A stretch of DNA of 64,000 bases, taken from NCBI GenBank assembly GCA_964531265.1, contig CAZHDW010000005.1, positions 1-64,000 of the forward strand. The letters run 5' to 3'. A program made the translations under genes and the position numbers. The notes under the pieces are model-generated. The model worked only from the letters and a program-made list of their open reading frames with translations, was not told the DNA's origin and searched no databases. Source of the stretch: Hominenteromicrobium sp964531265 (lineage in GTDB: Bacteria > Bacillota > Clostridia > Oscillospirales > Acutalibacteraceae). Each line of letters starts with the position of its first letter. Position 1 is the stretch's first letter. This document shows positions 23,911 through 33,407 of this stretch, piece by piece.

Positions 23911-25161
23911 TTACGGCGTTATTGCACGCATTTCCTCGCTGTTAAAGCTGCAATTCTCGGTTCGCAGCCCCTCGCCGAAGAACTCCGCTATATCCTCATA
24001 TGATGCGTAATCTATATCGATACGCCCGACATTCGCGTTGAATATACCCCAATTACTGCCCGTATTCATCGTTTTATACGTCCATTTCACATAGCTTATG
24101 TCGTTTTTCGCGTAGAGTGCGCAGGCATATTCCTCCTCTTCAAAGCTGTTGAATTCGCCCACAAGCACCGCGCATTTCCATTTTTTCCGTGCAGACTTAA
24201 GCTCGTTCACGCGATATCTCAGCATACCCCTTTCGGTATCATACAGATGAAGCTGCACAAGGATGTTTTCGTAGCCGTTTTCATTCAGCTCCGGCAGCAC
24301 CGATGTCGACCATATTCCCTCAAGGGATATCATATGCTCCGTATCCACACTGCGAACAGCTCTGTACAGGCGGTCATACGCTTCGTTTGTACGGCGCACA
24401 GCCTCCTCGCTTTCCGCAGCCCATGCGTTATCACCAGTATGGCTTCCGTTGTTCTGAGGCTCATTTAAGAGGTCGTACGCGGCAACCGTCGGGCAGGCGG
24501 CATATCTTTTTGCTATCTCCACCCACAGCCTTTCGGCGGCAAGCATACACTCCTCCTGCGTATACAGAAAATTTCTCCCGGCCTTTCCGGTGGAATGATC
24601 CATGCTCTGTCCGCCGGGCGCACCGTGAAGATCGAGTATCACGTAGATACCGTGCTCTCCGCACTGCTCTATGAGAGCGTCCAGCCTTATAAAGCCGGGG
24701 TTCTCATCCATGCTTTCCGTCAGCCATGAGCCATCCTCATTCATGAAGTTTCTGTACCAGAACGGCACTCTTACGCAGTTGAATCCGAGCCTTTCTATCT
24801 GCGAAATATCCTCCGCCGTTATGTAATTATCCTGATAAATCCGCATCAGCTCAGCGGTTTTTTCCTCGCCGAAGCGTTCGGTCAGCCTTTGCAGCGTATC
24901 GGCATGTGCCCAGTCGCCGGTATAATCCGGTATGACATTCATCCATGTCTCCATTAAGAGCCAATTGCCGAGATTTATGCCGAAAAGCACCTTTTCTTTG
25001 CCGTTTTCATCGACTATCCTGCCGTTTTCTGCCCTAAGAATGCCGGATATTTCGGGGTTTTTGTTCTGATATTCCTCCAGCGTTCTTAGCGGCTTTTCAG
25101 AGCAGCCGCTCGGCAGCATAGCTAAAATCGCCGCAAGCAGCAGCGCAAATGCTTTTTTCAT
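23911..25161 (-). CDS. GH5 glycoside hydrolase lipoprotein
   Basis: Surface lipoprotein of 416 residues. The signal MKKAFALLLAAILAMLPSGC has lipobox PSGC, Cys at residue 20. The GH5 catalytic barrel starts around residue 65 with LFGINLGNWLLMETWM, similar to exo-beta-1,3-glucanases. LGFNCVRVPFWY and VILDLHGAPGGQSMD follow, the acid/base glutamate is in AYDLLNEPQN and the nucleophile in AVLVGEFNSFEEE. It would cleave a beta-glucan at the cell surface; the exact linkage is not certain. The start is the ATG at 25161, with AGGAG eight bases upstream; an in-frame longer version to 25206 lacks an RBS. It follows gyrA on the same strand but is split from it by a terminator. Confidence 0.9.
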   Translation of the reverse strand: MKKAFALLLAAILAMLPSGCSEKPLRTLEEYQNKNPEISGILRAENGRIVDENGKEKVLFGINLGNWLLMETWMNVIPDYTGDWAHADTLQRLTERFGEEKTAELMRIYQDNYITAEDISQIERLGFNCVRVPFWYRNFMNEDGSWLTESMDENPGFIRLDALIEQCGEHGIYVILDLHGAPGGQSMDHSTGKAGRNFLYTQEECMLAAERLWVEIAKRYAACPTVAAYDLLNEPQNNGSHTGDNAWAAESEEAVRRTNEAYDRLYRAVRSVDTEHMISLEGIWSTSVLPELNENGYENILVQLHLYDTERGMLRYRVNELKSARKKWKCAVLVGEFNSFEEEEYACALYAKNDISYVKWTYKTMNTGSNWGIFNANVGRIDIDYASYEDIAEFFGEGLRTENCSFNSEEMRAITP

Positions 25162-25217
25162 ATCGATTCTCCTTATCCTTGTTAAGCCAAAGTATAGCAG
25201 ACCCAAAACAGTATTGC

Positions 25218-25256
25218 AAGAAAAAGAGCTTGCCGAAAATCAGCAAGCTCTTTGAA
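25218..25256 (-). terminator. gyrBA terminator
   Basis: On the minus strand AAAGAGCTTGC pairs with GCAAGCTCTTT around a 9-base loop and is followed by TTTTTC, directly after the gyrA stop codon. Confidence 0.9.
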
Positions 25257-25257
25257 A

Positions 25258-27771
25258 TTATTCTTCTGTATCGTCCTCTGTGATATCGGCTGCACCCTCA
25301 TCAGCTGTACCGTCATCCTCAACAGCGGTGATCTCCTCGCCTTCCTCATGCGGTACACGGGCCATTGCAATAACTCTGCTGCCCTGTGCCACCTTCATCA
25401 CGCGCACACCCTTACTCGGTCTTGCGCAGATGCGAACGGAGCTCGCCTCTATGCGGATGATTATGCCGTCATCGGATATAAGAATGATATCGTCCTCGAA
25501 ATCAACGATCTTGATAGCCGCCACGTCACCGTATTTTTCGACATGGTAATTGAGTATACCCTTACCGCCCCTGTTCTGTACGCGGTAATCGTCGAAGACG
25601 GAGAGACGTCCATAGCCGTTTTCGGACACTGTAAGGACATATCTGTCATCTCTGAGAACACTCATGCCGACCACAATGTCGTCATCGATAAGGCGTATAG
25701 CACGTACACCGCGTGCCTGACGGCCCATTTCTCTGACATCTTCCTCGTTAAAGCGTATCGCCTTACCGTGCTTTGTGGCGACGAGCAGATCCTCATTGCC
25801 CTTTGTTATGCTTACCCAGCCGAGAACATCGTCCTCTGCAAGGTCTATCGCGATAAGTCCGTTCTTTCTCACATTAGAGAAGGCGGAGAGGCTAACCCTC
25901 TTTATCACGGCGTTTCTTGTGGCCATGACAAGGTATCTGTCCTCTTCAAACTTATCCACGCGCAGCATTGAGGTGATATGCTCATCCGGCTGCAGCGGCA
26001 GGAGGTTTGTTATATTCATACCGCGGCTCGTTCTTGCGCCCTCGGGTATCTCATAGCACTTGAGCTGGTAGACACGGCCTCTGTCGGAGAAGAACATGAT
26101 ATAGTCGTGGCTGTTTGCGATGAACAGCTCGGAGGCAACGTCCTCCTCACGGCGTGACATACCGGAAACTCCGCGTCCGCCGCGGCGCTGTGTGCGGTAT
26201 GTATCGAGTGTCTGGCGCTTTACATAGCCGAAATCGGTGAGTGTAAGAACACATTCCTCCTCGGGAATGAGATCTTCCACGTCCATTTCACCACTGACCG
26301 CAGCTATCTCGGTGCGGCGCTCGTCGGAATACTTCTTCTTCATCTCGACAGCCTCATCCTTGATGATTGCAAAGCGACGTGCTTCGCTGCCGATGATGTC
26401 TATATAGTCGGCTATCTTCAGTCTGAGTCCCTCGAGCTCTTCCTCTATCTTGATACGCTCAAGACCTGTCAACTGACCGAGACGCATCTGAACGATGGCC
26501 TGTGCCTGAACATCGTCAAGGTTAAAGCGTGCCATCAGCGCTTCCTTGCCCTCGGGAATTGACTTTGACTTCTTCAAAATATCGATTATCTCATCGATGA
26601 AATCAAGAGCAGTCATCAAGCCCTCGAGTATATGTGCGCGCTCCTGAGCCTTCTTAAGGTCGAACTGTGTGCGGCGAATAACGACCTCGCTCTGGAATTT
26701 GATATACTCCTGCAATATCTCACGCAGGGTCAGAGTCTTCGGCTGTCCGTCGACTATTGCCAGCATTATAACACCGAAGGTCACCTGCATCTGTGTCATG
26801 CTGAAAAGGTGGTTCAGCACGATCTGCGGAGATGCCTCGCGCTTTATATCTATCGCGATATGCATACCGTTACGGTCGGAATGGTCGTCGATATTTGAAA
26901 TGCCGTCTATGCGCTTATCTCTGACAAGCTCGGCGATATTTTCAATAAGGCGTGCCTTGTTCACCTGATACGGCAGTTCGGATACAACTATCTGGTAACG
27001 TCCGTTCGGCTTTTCGACTATCTCTGTGCGCGCTCTCAGATATATCTTGCCGCGGCCCGTGCCATATGCGGCGCGTATACCGCTGCGACCCATTATTATG
27101 CCGCCGGTCGGGAAATCCGGGCCCTTGATGTACTGCATGAGGCCATCGAGGGAAATCTCCGGGTCATCGATCATGGCGCACACGCCGTCGAGCACTTCGC
27201 CCATGTTGTGCGGCGGTATATTCGTTGCCATACCTACCGCAATACCACTTGAGCCATTTACCAGAAGGTTCGGGAAATGGGACGGCAGCACATTCGGCTC
27301 CTTGAGACGGTCATCGTAGTTTGATGAGAAATCGACGGTTTCCTTTTCGATATCCTTAAGCATATCGACGGAAAGCTTGCTCATCCTTGCCTCTGTGTAT
27401 CGATATGCAGCAGGCGGGTCACCGTCCACGGAACCGAAGTTACCGTGACCGTCAACCAGCATATAGCGCATGGAGAAATCCTGTGCAAGACGTACCATTG
27501 CATCGTAAACGGAGGTATCGCCATGCGGATGATAGCGTCCGAGCACAGCACCGACGGTATCGGCGCACTTTCTATACGCCTTATCCGGCCACAGGCTGTT
27601 TTCATACATCGTGTACAGAATGCGGCGATGTACGGGCTTCAAGCCGTCGCGCACATCGGGCAGCGCACGGGACACGATAACGGACATGGAATAATCAAGG
27701 AAAGAGCTTTCCATGATCTCCTTAAGGTCCACCTGTATAAGGTTTTCCTTTCTTTCTTCATTAAAATCCAT
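25258..27771 (-). CDS. gyrA: DNA gyrase subunit A
   Basis: Catalytic breakage-reunion subunit of DNA gyrase, 837 residues. The quinolone-resistance region reads RYHPHGDTSVYDAMVRLAQ, with Thr at the position of E. coli Ser83, as in some wild-type Clostridia. The active-site tyrosine is in AAYRYTEARMS near residue 120. The C-terminal DNA-wrapping propeller blades are present (KRQTLDTYRTQRRGG, MATRNAVIKRVSLSAF, VATKHGKAIRF, RNRGGKG), and the protein ends in an acidic tail rich in Glu and Asp. It lies 21 bases after gyrB in the same operon. An AAAGGA (GGACTTTTGAACC context) precedes the ATG. Confidence 0.98.
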   Translation of the reverse strand: MDFNEERKENLIQVDLKEIMESSFLDYSMSVIVSRALPDVRDGLKPVHRRILYTMYENSLWPDKAYRKCADTVGAVLGRYHPHGDTSVYDAMVRLAQDFSMRYMLVDGHGNFGSVDGDPPAAYRYTEARMSKLSVDMLKDIEKETVDFSSNYDDRLKEPNVLPSHFPNLLVNGSSGIAVGMATNIPPHNMGEVLDGVCAMIDDPEISLDGLMQYIKGPDFPTGGIIMGRSGIRAAYGTGRGKIYLRARTEIVEKPNGRYQIVVSELPYQVNKARLIENIAELVRDKRIDGISNIDDHSDRNGMHIAIDIKREASPQIVLNHLFSMTQMQVTFGVIMLAIVDGQPKTLTLREILQEYIKFQSEVVIRRTQFDLKKAQERAHILEGLMTALDFIDEIIDILKKSKSIPEGKEALMARFNLDDVQAQAIVQMRLGQLTGLERIKIEEELEGLRLKIADYIDIIGSEARRFAIIKDEAVEMKKKYSDERRTEIAAVSGEMDVEDLIPEEECVLTLTDFGYVKRQTLDTYRTQRRGGRGVSGMSRREEDVASELFIANSHDYIMFFSDRGRVYQLKCYEIPEGARTSRGMNITNLLPLQPDEHITSMLRVDKFEEDRYLVMATRNAVIKRVSLSAFSNVRKNGLIAIDLAEDDVLGWVSITKGNEDLLVATKHGKAIRFNEEDVREMGRQARGVRAIRLIDDDIVVGMSVLRDDRYVLTVSENGYGRLSVFDDYRVQNRGGKGILNYHVEKYGDVAAIKIVDFEDDIILISDDGIIIRIEASSVRICARPSKGVRVMKVAQGSRVIAMARVPHEEGEEITAVEDDGTADEGAADITEDDTEE

Positions 27772-27792
27772 GGTTCAAAAGTCCTTTCGCGC

Positions 27793-29736
27793 TTAAATAT
27801 CCAGATTCTTAACGTACTTTGCGTTCTTTTCGATGAACTCGCGGCGCGGCTCGACCTTGTCACCCATGAGAACAGTGAAGGCCTCATCAGCCAGCTCTGC
27901 GTCGCTCGGTGTTACCTGGAGCATAACACGTGTTTCGGGGTTCATGGTTGTCTCCCAAAGCTGCTCGGAGTCCATCTCACCAAGACCCTTATAGCGCTGT
28001 ATGTCATAGCCGCTCTGGAGCTGCTCCATTATCTCATCGCGCTGCTCATCCGAATATGCATAGTAGTGTCTCTTATTCTTCGTCACGCGGTACAGCGGAG
28101 GCTGTGCAATGTACACATGTCCCGCTTCGACCAGCGGACGCATATAACGATAGAAGAAGGTGAGGAGCAGTGTGCGGATGTGGGAGCCGTCAACGTCGGC
28201 ATCGGCCATGATGATAACGCGGCCGTAGCGGAGCTTTTCGAGGTCGAAATCCTCTCCGATTCCCGTACCGAGCGCCGTAATGACCGGCATCAGCTTATCA
28301 TTGCCGTAAACTCGGTCAAGTCTTGCCTTCTCAACATTCAGCATCTTGCCCCACAGCGGAAGTATCGCCTGGAACTTTCTGTCTCTGCCGCCCTTAGCGG
28401 AGCCGCCTGCGGAATCACCCTCGACGATGTATATCTCGGTCTCATCCGGGTTTCTCGACTGGCAATCGGCAAGCTTGCCGGGCAGAGTAGCGCTTTCAAG
28501 TGCGGATTTGCGGCGCACAAGCTCTCTTGCCTTTCTTGCCGCCTCTCTTGCACGGGAGGCCGCCATAGCCTTATCGAAAATAGCACGGGCAACGCTCGGG
28601 TTCTCCTCAAAGAAGGTCATCAGCTTATCGGAGAGCAGGTTGCTTATCAGGCCGGTGATCTCGGTATTTCCGAGCTTACCCTTTGTCTGTCCCTCAAACT
28701 GTGCCTCCTTGACCTTTACGCTGATAACACAGGTAAGGCCCTCGCGCACGTCCTCGCCGGAAAGGTTTTTATCGGCGTCCTTGAGGATGTTATATTTTCT
28801 CGCATAGTCATTCATAACACGTGTGAGGGCACGCTTGAAGCCATCCTCATGTGTACCGCCATCCGCGGTACGGATGTTATTTGCAAACGAGAGAAGAAGC
28901 TCATTAAAGCTGTCCGTATACTGCATTGCGACCTCGCAGGTAGAGTTGTTGTCGGCAGCAGTTGCGGAGAAGTACATTATCTCCTGATGCACGCGCTCCT
29001 TGCTCTTGTTGAGGTAATCGACAAAGCTTGAAATGCCGCCCTCATAGTGGAAGCGCTCCGAGCGGATATTCTCCTGGTCTCTCTCATCGGAAAGCTGAAT
29101 ATTTACGCCGGCATTCAGGAATGCCTGCTCGCGCAGACGTGTTTCGAGTGTTTCAAACTCATAGCAGGTGGTTTCCTTGAATATTTCCGGATCCGCCTTG
29201 AAGCGAACCACAGTTCCGGTCTCCTCAGGATTCTCGATCGGGCCCTCATCGCGAAGAGCGTATACTGCGTTGCCGCGCTCAAAGCGCTGGCGATAGAGAT
29301 GACCGTTCTGGCGCACCTCAACCTCAAGCCAGGTGGAAAGCGCATTAACAACGGATGCACCGACACCGTGCAGACCGCCGGACACCTTATAGCTGCCACC
29401 GCCGAACTTTCCGCCGGCATGCAGAATGGTATATACAACGGTAACAGCCGGAAGACCGGTCTGCTGCTGAATTCCGACAGGGATTCCGCGTCCGTTATCC
29501 TTAACGTAAATTATATCTCCGGGCAGTATTTTTACCTCTATGCAGTCACAATAGCCGGCAAGGGCTTCGTCTATGGCGTTATCGACTATCTCATAGACAA
29601 GGTGGTGCAGGCCGCGCGGCCCTGTAGAGCCGATATACATGCCAGGACGTTTCCGGACAGCTTCCAGACCTTCAAGAACCTGAATCTGGTCCGAGCCGTA
29701 ATTCGTATCCACATGTGTCATTTCGTTTATATCCAT
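27793..29736 (-). CDS. gyrB: DNA gyrase subunit B
   Basis: ATPase subunit of gyrase, 647 residues. The GHKL ATP-binding region has VLEGLEAVRKRPGMYIGSTGPRGLHHLVYEIVDNAIDEA, with GGLHGVGASVVNALS further on. The TOPRIM domain is ETEIYIVEGDSAGGSAKGGRDR, including the catalytic Glu, with DADVDGSHIRTLLL as the metal-binding DxD. The C-terminus RYKGLGEMDSEQLWETTMNP is standard. The start is the ATG at 29736, ten bases after AAAGGA; the reading frame extends 20 codons upstream without support. Its own promoter lies 45-70 bases upstream, and an upstream terminator separates it from recF/remB. Confidence 0.98.
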   Translation of the reverse strand: MDINEMTHVDTNYGSDQIQVLEGLEAVRKRPGMYIGSTGPRGLHHLVYEIVDNAIDEALAGYCDCIEVKILPGDIIYVKDNGRGIPVGIQQQTGLPAVTVVYTILHAGGKFGGGSYKVSGGLHGVGASVVNALSTWLEVEVRQNGHLYRQRFERGNAVYALRDEGPIENPEETGTVVRFKADPEIFKETTCYEFETLETRLREQAFLNAGVNIQLSDERDQENIRSERFHYEGGISSFVDYLNKSKERVHQEIMYFSATAADNNSTCEVAMQYTDSFNELLLSFANNIRTADGGTHEDGFKRALTRVMNDYARKYNILKDADKNLSGEDVREGLTCVISVKVKEAQFEGQTKGKLGNTEITGLISNLLSDKLMTFFEENPSVARAIFDKAMAASRAREAARKARELVRRKSALESATLPGKLADCQSRNPDETEIYIVEGDSAGGSAKGGRDRKFQAILPLWGKMLNVEKARLDRVYGNDKLMPVITALGTGIGEDFDLEKLRYGRVIIMADADVDGSHIRTLLLTFFYRYMRPLVEAGHVYIAQPPLYRVTKNKRHYYAYSDEQRDEIMEQLQSGYDIQRYKGLGEMDSEQLWETTMNPETRVMLQVTPSDAELADEAFTVLMGDKVEPRREFIEKNAKYVKNLDI

Positions 29737-29779
29737 GGGTACTTTTCCTTTCTGTCCAATAGGGTTATCTTTAATATAT

Positions 29780-29808
29780 AGTATACCATACTTCAAGAGC
29801 TTTTACAA
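29780..29808 (-). promoter_or_regulatory. gyrBA promoter
   Basis: On the minus strand TTGTAA (29808-29803), a 17-base spacer and TATACT (29785-29780) precede gyrB by about 45 bases. Many gyrase genes respond to supercoiling; no direct sign of that is visible here. The remaining sequence from 29809 to 30002 shows nothing recognisable. Confidence 0.75.
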
Positions 29809-30002
29809 GGAAAAATCACTGATTTTTTCGATTAAACGCGCTGTATGCGCAATTCGCTTATCTGCGGCTACCTACGCGTTTATGGGTACAAAATTGATTC
29901 TGCGTTAAATTTGAGGCGATTTTCGTTCAGTGCCGTGTAAAAATCCATTCTATCCACAAATGTCCCGAAATGTCACCGAAGCACAGGCTGAGCACAATAA
30001 AA

Positions 30003-30050
30003 ACGATCCCCGTCTCAGGCTATACCTGAAACCGGGGATCGGTAATTGCT
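30003..30050 (-). terminator. Terminator after the origin-proximal operon
   Basis: On the minus strand CGATCCCC and GGGGATCG form the outer stem, enclosing an inner stem (TTCAGG with CCTGAG), and TTTTTATTG follows. It ends transcription coming from the dnaA side after the zinc-ribbon membrane protein gene. Confidence 0.9.
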
Positions 30051-30052
30051 TA

Positions 30053-30505
30053 TTAGTCTCTGCGTCCTGCATCAATTCCGCGGTCATTTCCCGGAATAGT
30101 GCCGGTGTTGTACCTTCCGGAGCTCATTTCCGCGAAGCGCTCGTCGTTTTGGCGTCTTACTGGCTGTTTTTTCTTTTCGCTCGGCCTCTGCACACGCTTT
30201 ATCACGGGCTTTTTAAGGTACACCGTGAACAGGCTGAGCAGGAAGAATATCGCGAATGGAACGAAAACATACAGGCAGGTGAACAGCTCTATGTCATCCA
30301 GAACATATTTGTGGAAGAAGTAGATGCACACGCCTGCACATATCGCAAGCACTGAAAACACGTAAACAAGCGGTGAAAGATATATGTTTGAGATTCCGCC
30401 GCAGCGCGGACATTTATACTCACCCTCGCGCTTCAAGCGCCAGGTACGGATGAGATTCACACGTTTTTTGCAATACGGACATGTTGGAACACCGAAATAC
30501 TGCAT
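30053..30505 (-). CDS. Zinc-ribbon membrane protein of unknown function
   Basis: Protein of 150 residues whose function I do not recognise. The N-terminus holds a two-knuckle zinc ribbon: CPYC near residue 9 and CPRC near residue 32. Two hydrophobic segments follow: SPLVYVFSVLAICAGVCIYFF and LFTCLYVFVPFAIFFLLSLFTVYL. A basic, polar tail (KKPVIKRVQRPSEKKKQPVRR) ends the protein, probably cytoplasmic, with SGRYNTGTIPGNDRGIDAG at the end. The ATG at 30505 has AAAGGG nine bases upstream. It lies 30 bases after remB and just before a strong terminator, so it is the last gene of the recF-side operon. Confidence 0.75.
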   Translation of the reverse strand: MQYFGVPTCPYCKKRVNLIRTWRLKREGEYKCPRCGGISNIYLSPLVYVFSVLAICAGVCIYFFHKYVLDDIELFTCLYVFVPFAIFFLLSLFTVYLKKPVIKRVQRPSEKKKQPVRRQNDERFAEMSSGRYNTGTIPGNDRGIDAGRRD

Positions 30506-30535
30506 ATAAAGACCCTTTCCGGACCGTAAAGATCC

Positions 30536-30823
30536 TCAATTCTCCTTTTTACTGAACGGCACGCCCCTCAGCTCCACTCTGGAGCGCCTAAGAAGCGTGG
30601 ATGGCGCAGCCTGCGTTATATAAACACGCTGTCCCACAACGAAATCGCGGCAGATAACGACCGAGCGCGGAAGGTCATAGCAGACATCCTCCACGAGGTC
30701 ATCCTGCTGTGCTCGGCGCAGAAAATCCCTCATATCAGCGGAGACCGTGGTGTTTTCCATATCGAAAATACCTATAACGTCCTCCTCGCGCACTACAACA
30801 CCCATGCCAAGATGAATATACAT
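30536..30823 (-). CDS. remB: DUF370 extracellular-matrix regulator RemB
   Basis: Small cytoplasmic DUF370-family DNA-binding protein, 95 residues, of the RemB/YaaB type, which in Bacillus subtilis sits in the same place between recF and gyrB. The start MYIHLGMGVVVREEDVIGIFDMENTTVS is the family signature. In the ORF an extra 21 codons upstream are not supported; the ATG at 30823 has AAAGGA eight bases upstream. Related RemA proteins regulate biofilm matrix genes, while the role of RemB is less clear. It is 76 bases after recF and 30 bases before the zinc-ribbon gene. Confidence 0.92.
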   Translation of the reverse strand: MYIHLGMGVVVREEDVIGIFDMENTTVSADMRDFLRRAQQDDLVEDVCYDLPRSVVICRDFVVGQRVYITQAAPSTLLRRSRVELRGVPFSKKEN

Positions 30824-30899
30824 AGCATTTCCTTTCTGCACACAGCTTAGTATAGCACAAAAATTGCTCCGCGTACAGTGGCGCAATATGTCCTGTTTC

Positions 30900-32003
30900 T
30901 TAATTTTTCACCGTGCCGCCTTCGATTTTGAAGCCCTTACCGCTCTCCATAAGCTTCACTGTTTCCGGGTCACAGCAGGTTATGAACACCTGTCTGTCGT
31001 TCAAATGATTCAAAAGGTAGTCCCTGCGGCTCATATCAAGCTCACTCATGACGTCATCCAGCAGGATGACCGGCCTTTCGCCGGTTTTTTCAAACAGGAG
31101 ATCTGCTTCGGCCAGCTTTAATGCCAGCACGATGCTTCTCTGCTGCCCCTGAGAGCCGTAGGTTCGCGCAGAAAGTCCGTTTATCGTGACGGAAAGATCA
31201 TCCCTGTGTGGACCCGCCGAGGTAAAGCCGAGGCGAATATCGTTATTCTGGGCATTTTGCAGCGCCCTTGAAAGCTCCTGTGCTACCTCTGCCGGCGTTT
31301 CTCCGGCACACTGAGTGGAGTAGCCGAACTCTACAGTCTCCCTCTCCTTTGCGATGCCTGCGTATATCTGCGCCGCCTTGGGAGCAAGTCTCTTACAGAA
31401 CTCCATGCGCTCCAACACCACCTGTGTGCCGAAATGCACAAGCCTTTCATCCCATATGTCGAGGGTATCCCTCAGCTCCGGGTGACGCACGATATCCTTT
31501 AAAAGCGCGTTTCTCTGGCTGAGAGCCTTGTTATAGCTTGCAAGTACCCTTGCATATGCCGGCTTTGCCTGGCAAAGTGCACCGTCTATGAATGCACGCC
31601 TGCGCTGCGGCCCCTCCTTAACGAGCAGTAAATGCTCCGGAGAGAATATCACCGCGCAGAATTTGCCTATCAGCGCAGAGCCGCTCTTTTTTTCAACACC
31701 GTTTATTACGCTGGATCTTCTGCCGTTTTTCAGCATCAGCTCAAGCTTCTGCTCCCTGCCCTCGGTAAAAAGGGACATGGAAATCTTAGCCGAGTCCGAA
31801 TTTTTGCCGTTGACAAGACGCGGCAGCTCCGCATCCTTGGTGCCTCTGAACGAATGTCCGCCTGTAAACAGCCAGACTGCCTCAAGCAAATTGGTTTTTC
31901 CCTGAGCATTACTGCCGTATATGACATTAATGGTATCACAGGGAAAAATTTCGTCGTTATTAAGATTTCGGAATTCCTCAAAAGCCAGACGAGTTACGTT
32001 CAA
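30900..32003 (-). CDS. recF: DNA replication and repair protein RecF
   Basis: SMC-like ATPase of 367 residues that helps load RecA at gaps. Walker A is VIYGSNAQGKTNLLEAVW near residue 32, the ABC signature GSQGQQRSIVLALKLAEADL near residue 300, and Walker B VILLDDVMSELD. It begins only 3 bases after rlbA, so translation is coupled in the dnaA-dnaN-rlbA-recF order of Firmicutes. Confidence 0.97.
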   Translation of the reverse strand: MNVTRLAFEEFRNLNNDEIFPCDTINVIYGSNAQGKTNLLEAVWLFTGGHSFRGTKDAELPRLVNGKNSDSAKISMSLFTEGREQKLELMLKNGRRSSVINGVEKKSGSALIGKFCAVIFSPEHLLLVKEGPQRRRAFIDGALCQAKPAYARVLASYNKALSQRNALLKDIVRHPELRDTLDIWDERLVHFGTQVVLERMEFCKRLAPKAAQIYAGIAKERETVEFGYSTQCAGETPAEVAQELSRALQNAQNNDIRLGFTSAGPHRDDLSVTINGLSARTYGSQGQQRSIVLALKLAEADLLFEKTGERPVILLDDVMSELDMSRRDYLLNHLNDRQVFITCCDPETVKLMESGKGFKIEGGTVKN

Positions 32004-32006
32004 GGC

Positions 32007-32228
32007 TTATTCCTCCACTGTTTTAACTGTGTAGCGCTCACCATTGAACTCGGCCCAGTCGCCGTTGCGCATTTTTTTGCCGCGCATCGTGCAGATCTCG
32101 CCATTCACGATGACCTCGCCGTTCTGAATGACAAATTTAGCTTGTCCGCCGGTATCCATTGCGCCACCAAGCTTTAAAAGTGAATCGAGACGGATGAACT
32201 CCGTTGTGATCTCAATGATCTGTTCCAT
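32007..32228 (-). CDS. rlbA: S4-domain RNA-binding protein RlbA/YaaA
   Basis: Small S4-domain protein of 73 residues encoded between dnaN and recF as in Bacillus. The S4 fold is recognisable: FIRLDSLLKLGGAMDTGGQAKFVIQNGEVIVNGEICTMRGKKMRNGD. It probably binds rRNA during ribosome assembly. It ends three bases before recF and begins 72 bases after the dnaN stop codon. No clear AGGAGG is seen; an AGGAAAATGT sequence precedes the ATG. Confidence 0.93.
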   Translation of the reverse strand: MEQIIEITTEFIRLDSLLKLGGAMDTGGQAKFVIQNGEVIVNGEICTMRGKKMRNGDWAEFNGERYTVKTVEE

Positions 32229-32300
32229 ACATTTTCCTCACATAAATATTCGTTAATAAGTTTAGGTGTGTCTTTTTCTCGCGGACACGCGCGTGAAACG

Positions 32301-33407
32301 TTAAATTTCGCTGCGCAGACGCACCGGCAGAACGAGGAACGAGAACGAATCGCCCTCCTTCGGGAGAACGAGCATCGGACTGATCGGCCCGCCGAGTGAG
32401 AGACGCACCTCGTCGCTCTCGGCACTTCTCAGTGCATCGAGCAGATATTTGTTGTTGAATCCGATCTCGAGCTGGTCGCCCGTGACCTTCGCCTCAAGCT
32501 GATCGTTTGCGCGGCCCATGGTGGTAGTGCACATGAGCTTTATTGTGTCATTGCCGATAACGCAGCGCACCGGACTCTTGAGTCTGTCGGTGATGAGCAG
32601 CGAAACGCGCTCAACGCTGTCAATAAATGTCCTTGTGGAAACGACAACCTCGACCTTTCCCTCCTTCGGAAGAGCTGCCTTGTAATCAAGGAATTCGCCC
32701 TCCAAAAGTGCGGAAAGAACGGTATAATTGTCGATTTTAAAGAGAATATGGCGTCTGCTCGGGCAGATTTCAATCTCGTCGTCATCGTCCTTCAGCAGTT
32801 TAAGCACCTCGTTGAGTGTCTTTCCGGGAACGACAAAGTCGAGAGTACCGTCAAAGTTGATATTTTCTCTGCGCAGAGCCAGACGGTAGCCGTCCACGGA
32901 GACCACATCGAGCACGCCGTTTTCGATTTTGAACAGGCTGCCCTGATGGATCGGCTTTGCGTTTGAGTCCGCAATGGCGAAAATCGTCTGGCGGATCATG
33001 CTTTTCAGCAGGCTTGCCGGTATTTTTACAGTGTCGGTATCGGTGATTTTCGGGAATTCGGGGAATTCCGCGGCATCCATACCGATGATCGTGAAGCAGC
33101 TCGCGCCGGAAGTGATCGTTGCGGTGTTTCTGTCATCGGTCTCGATGGTGAGATCCTCAGCCGGGGACTTTCTGACGATTTCGGAGAAGAGCTTCGCTGT
33201 CAGATCTATCGCGCCGGGGGCGTGGATGACGGCCGGGAGTTCTGTCTGCATTCCGATTTCGAGGTCGTAAGTTGTGAGGATAATTTTGTCTTCGCCGGTG
33301 CGGATGAGAATTCCCTCGAGTGCCGGGATCGCGGTTTTCGTGGAAACTGCACGCTGCAAATTTCCCACAGCTTCGTTGAGAAGCCTTTTTTCTATGGTGA
33401 ATTTCAT
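32301..33407 (-). CDS. dnaN: DNA polymerase III beta subunit (sliding clamp)
   Basis: Processivity clamp of 368 residues with three clamp domains. It begins MKFTIEKRLLNEAVGNLQRAVSTKTAIPALEGILI, and the C-terminal part includes GNDTIKLMCTTTMGRANDQLE and LLDALRSAES, ending with the clamp-typical VLPVRL. A conserved ATG at 33407 has AAGGAG six bases upstream; an extra upstream frame of 37 codons extends into the intergenic DnaA-box region and is rejected. It is downstream of dnaA by 399 bases, an unusually long gap that carries DnaA-box-like sites. Confidence 0.97.
   Translation of the reverse strand: MKFTIEKRLLNEAVGNLQRAVSTKTAIPALEGILIRTGEDKIILTTYDLEIGMQTELPAVIHAPGAIDLTAKLFSEIVRKSPAEDLTIETDDRNTATITSGASCFTIIGMDAAEFPEFPKITDTDTVKIPASLLKSMIRQTIFAIADSNAKPIHQGSLFKIENGVLDVVSVDGYRLALRRENINFDGTLDFVVPGKTLNEVLKLLKDDDDEIEICPSRRHILFKIDNYTVLSALLEGEFLDYKAALPKEGKVEVVVSTRTFIDSVERVSLLITDRLKSPVRCVIGNDTIKLMCTTTMGRANDQLEAKVTGDQLEIGFNNKYLLDALRSAESDEVRLSLGGPISPMLVLPKEGDSFSFLVLPVRLRSEI

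Noticed and set aside
27445..29031. A 528-codon plus-strand frame
   Set aside because: Antisense shadow of the gyrA start and gyrB, both certain genes.
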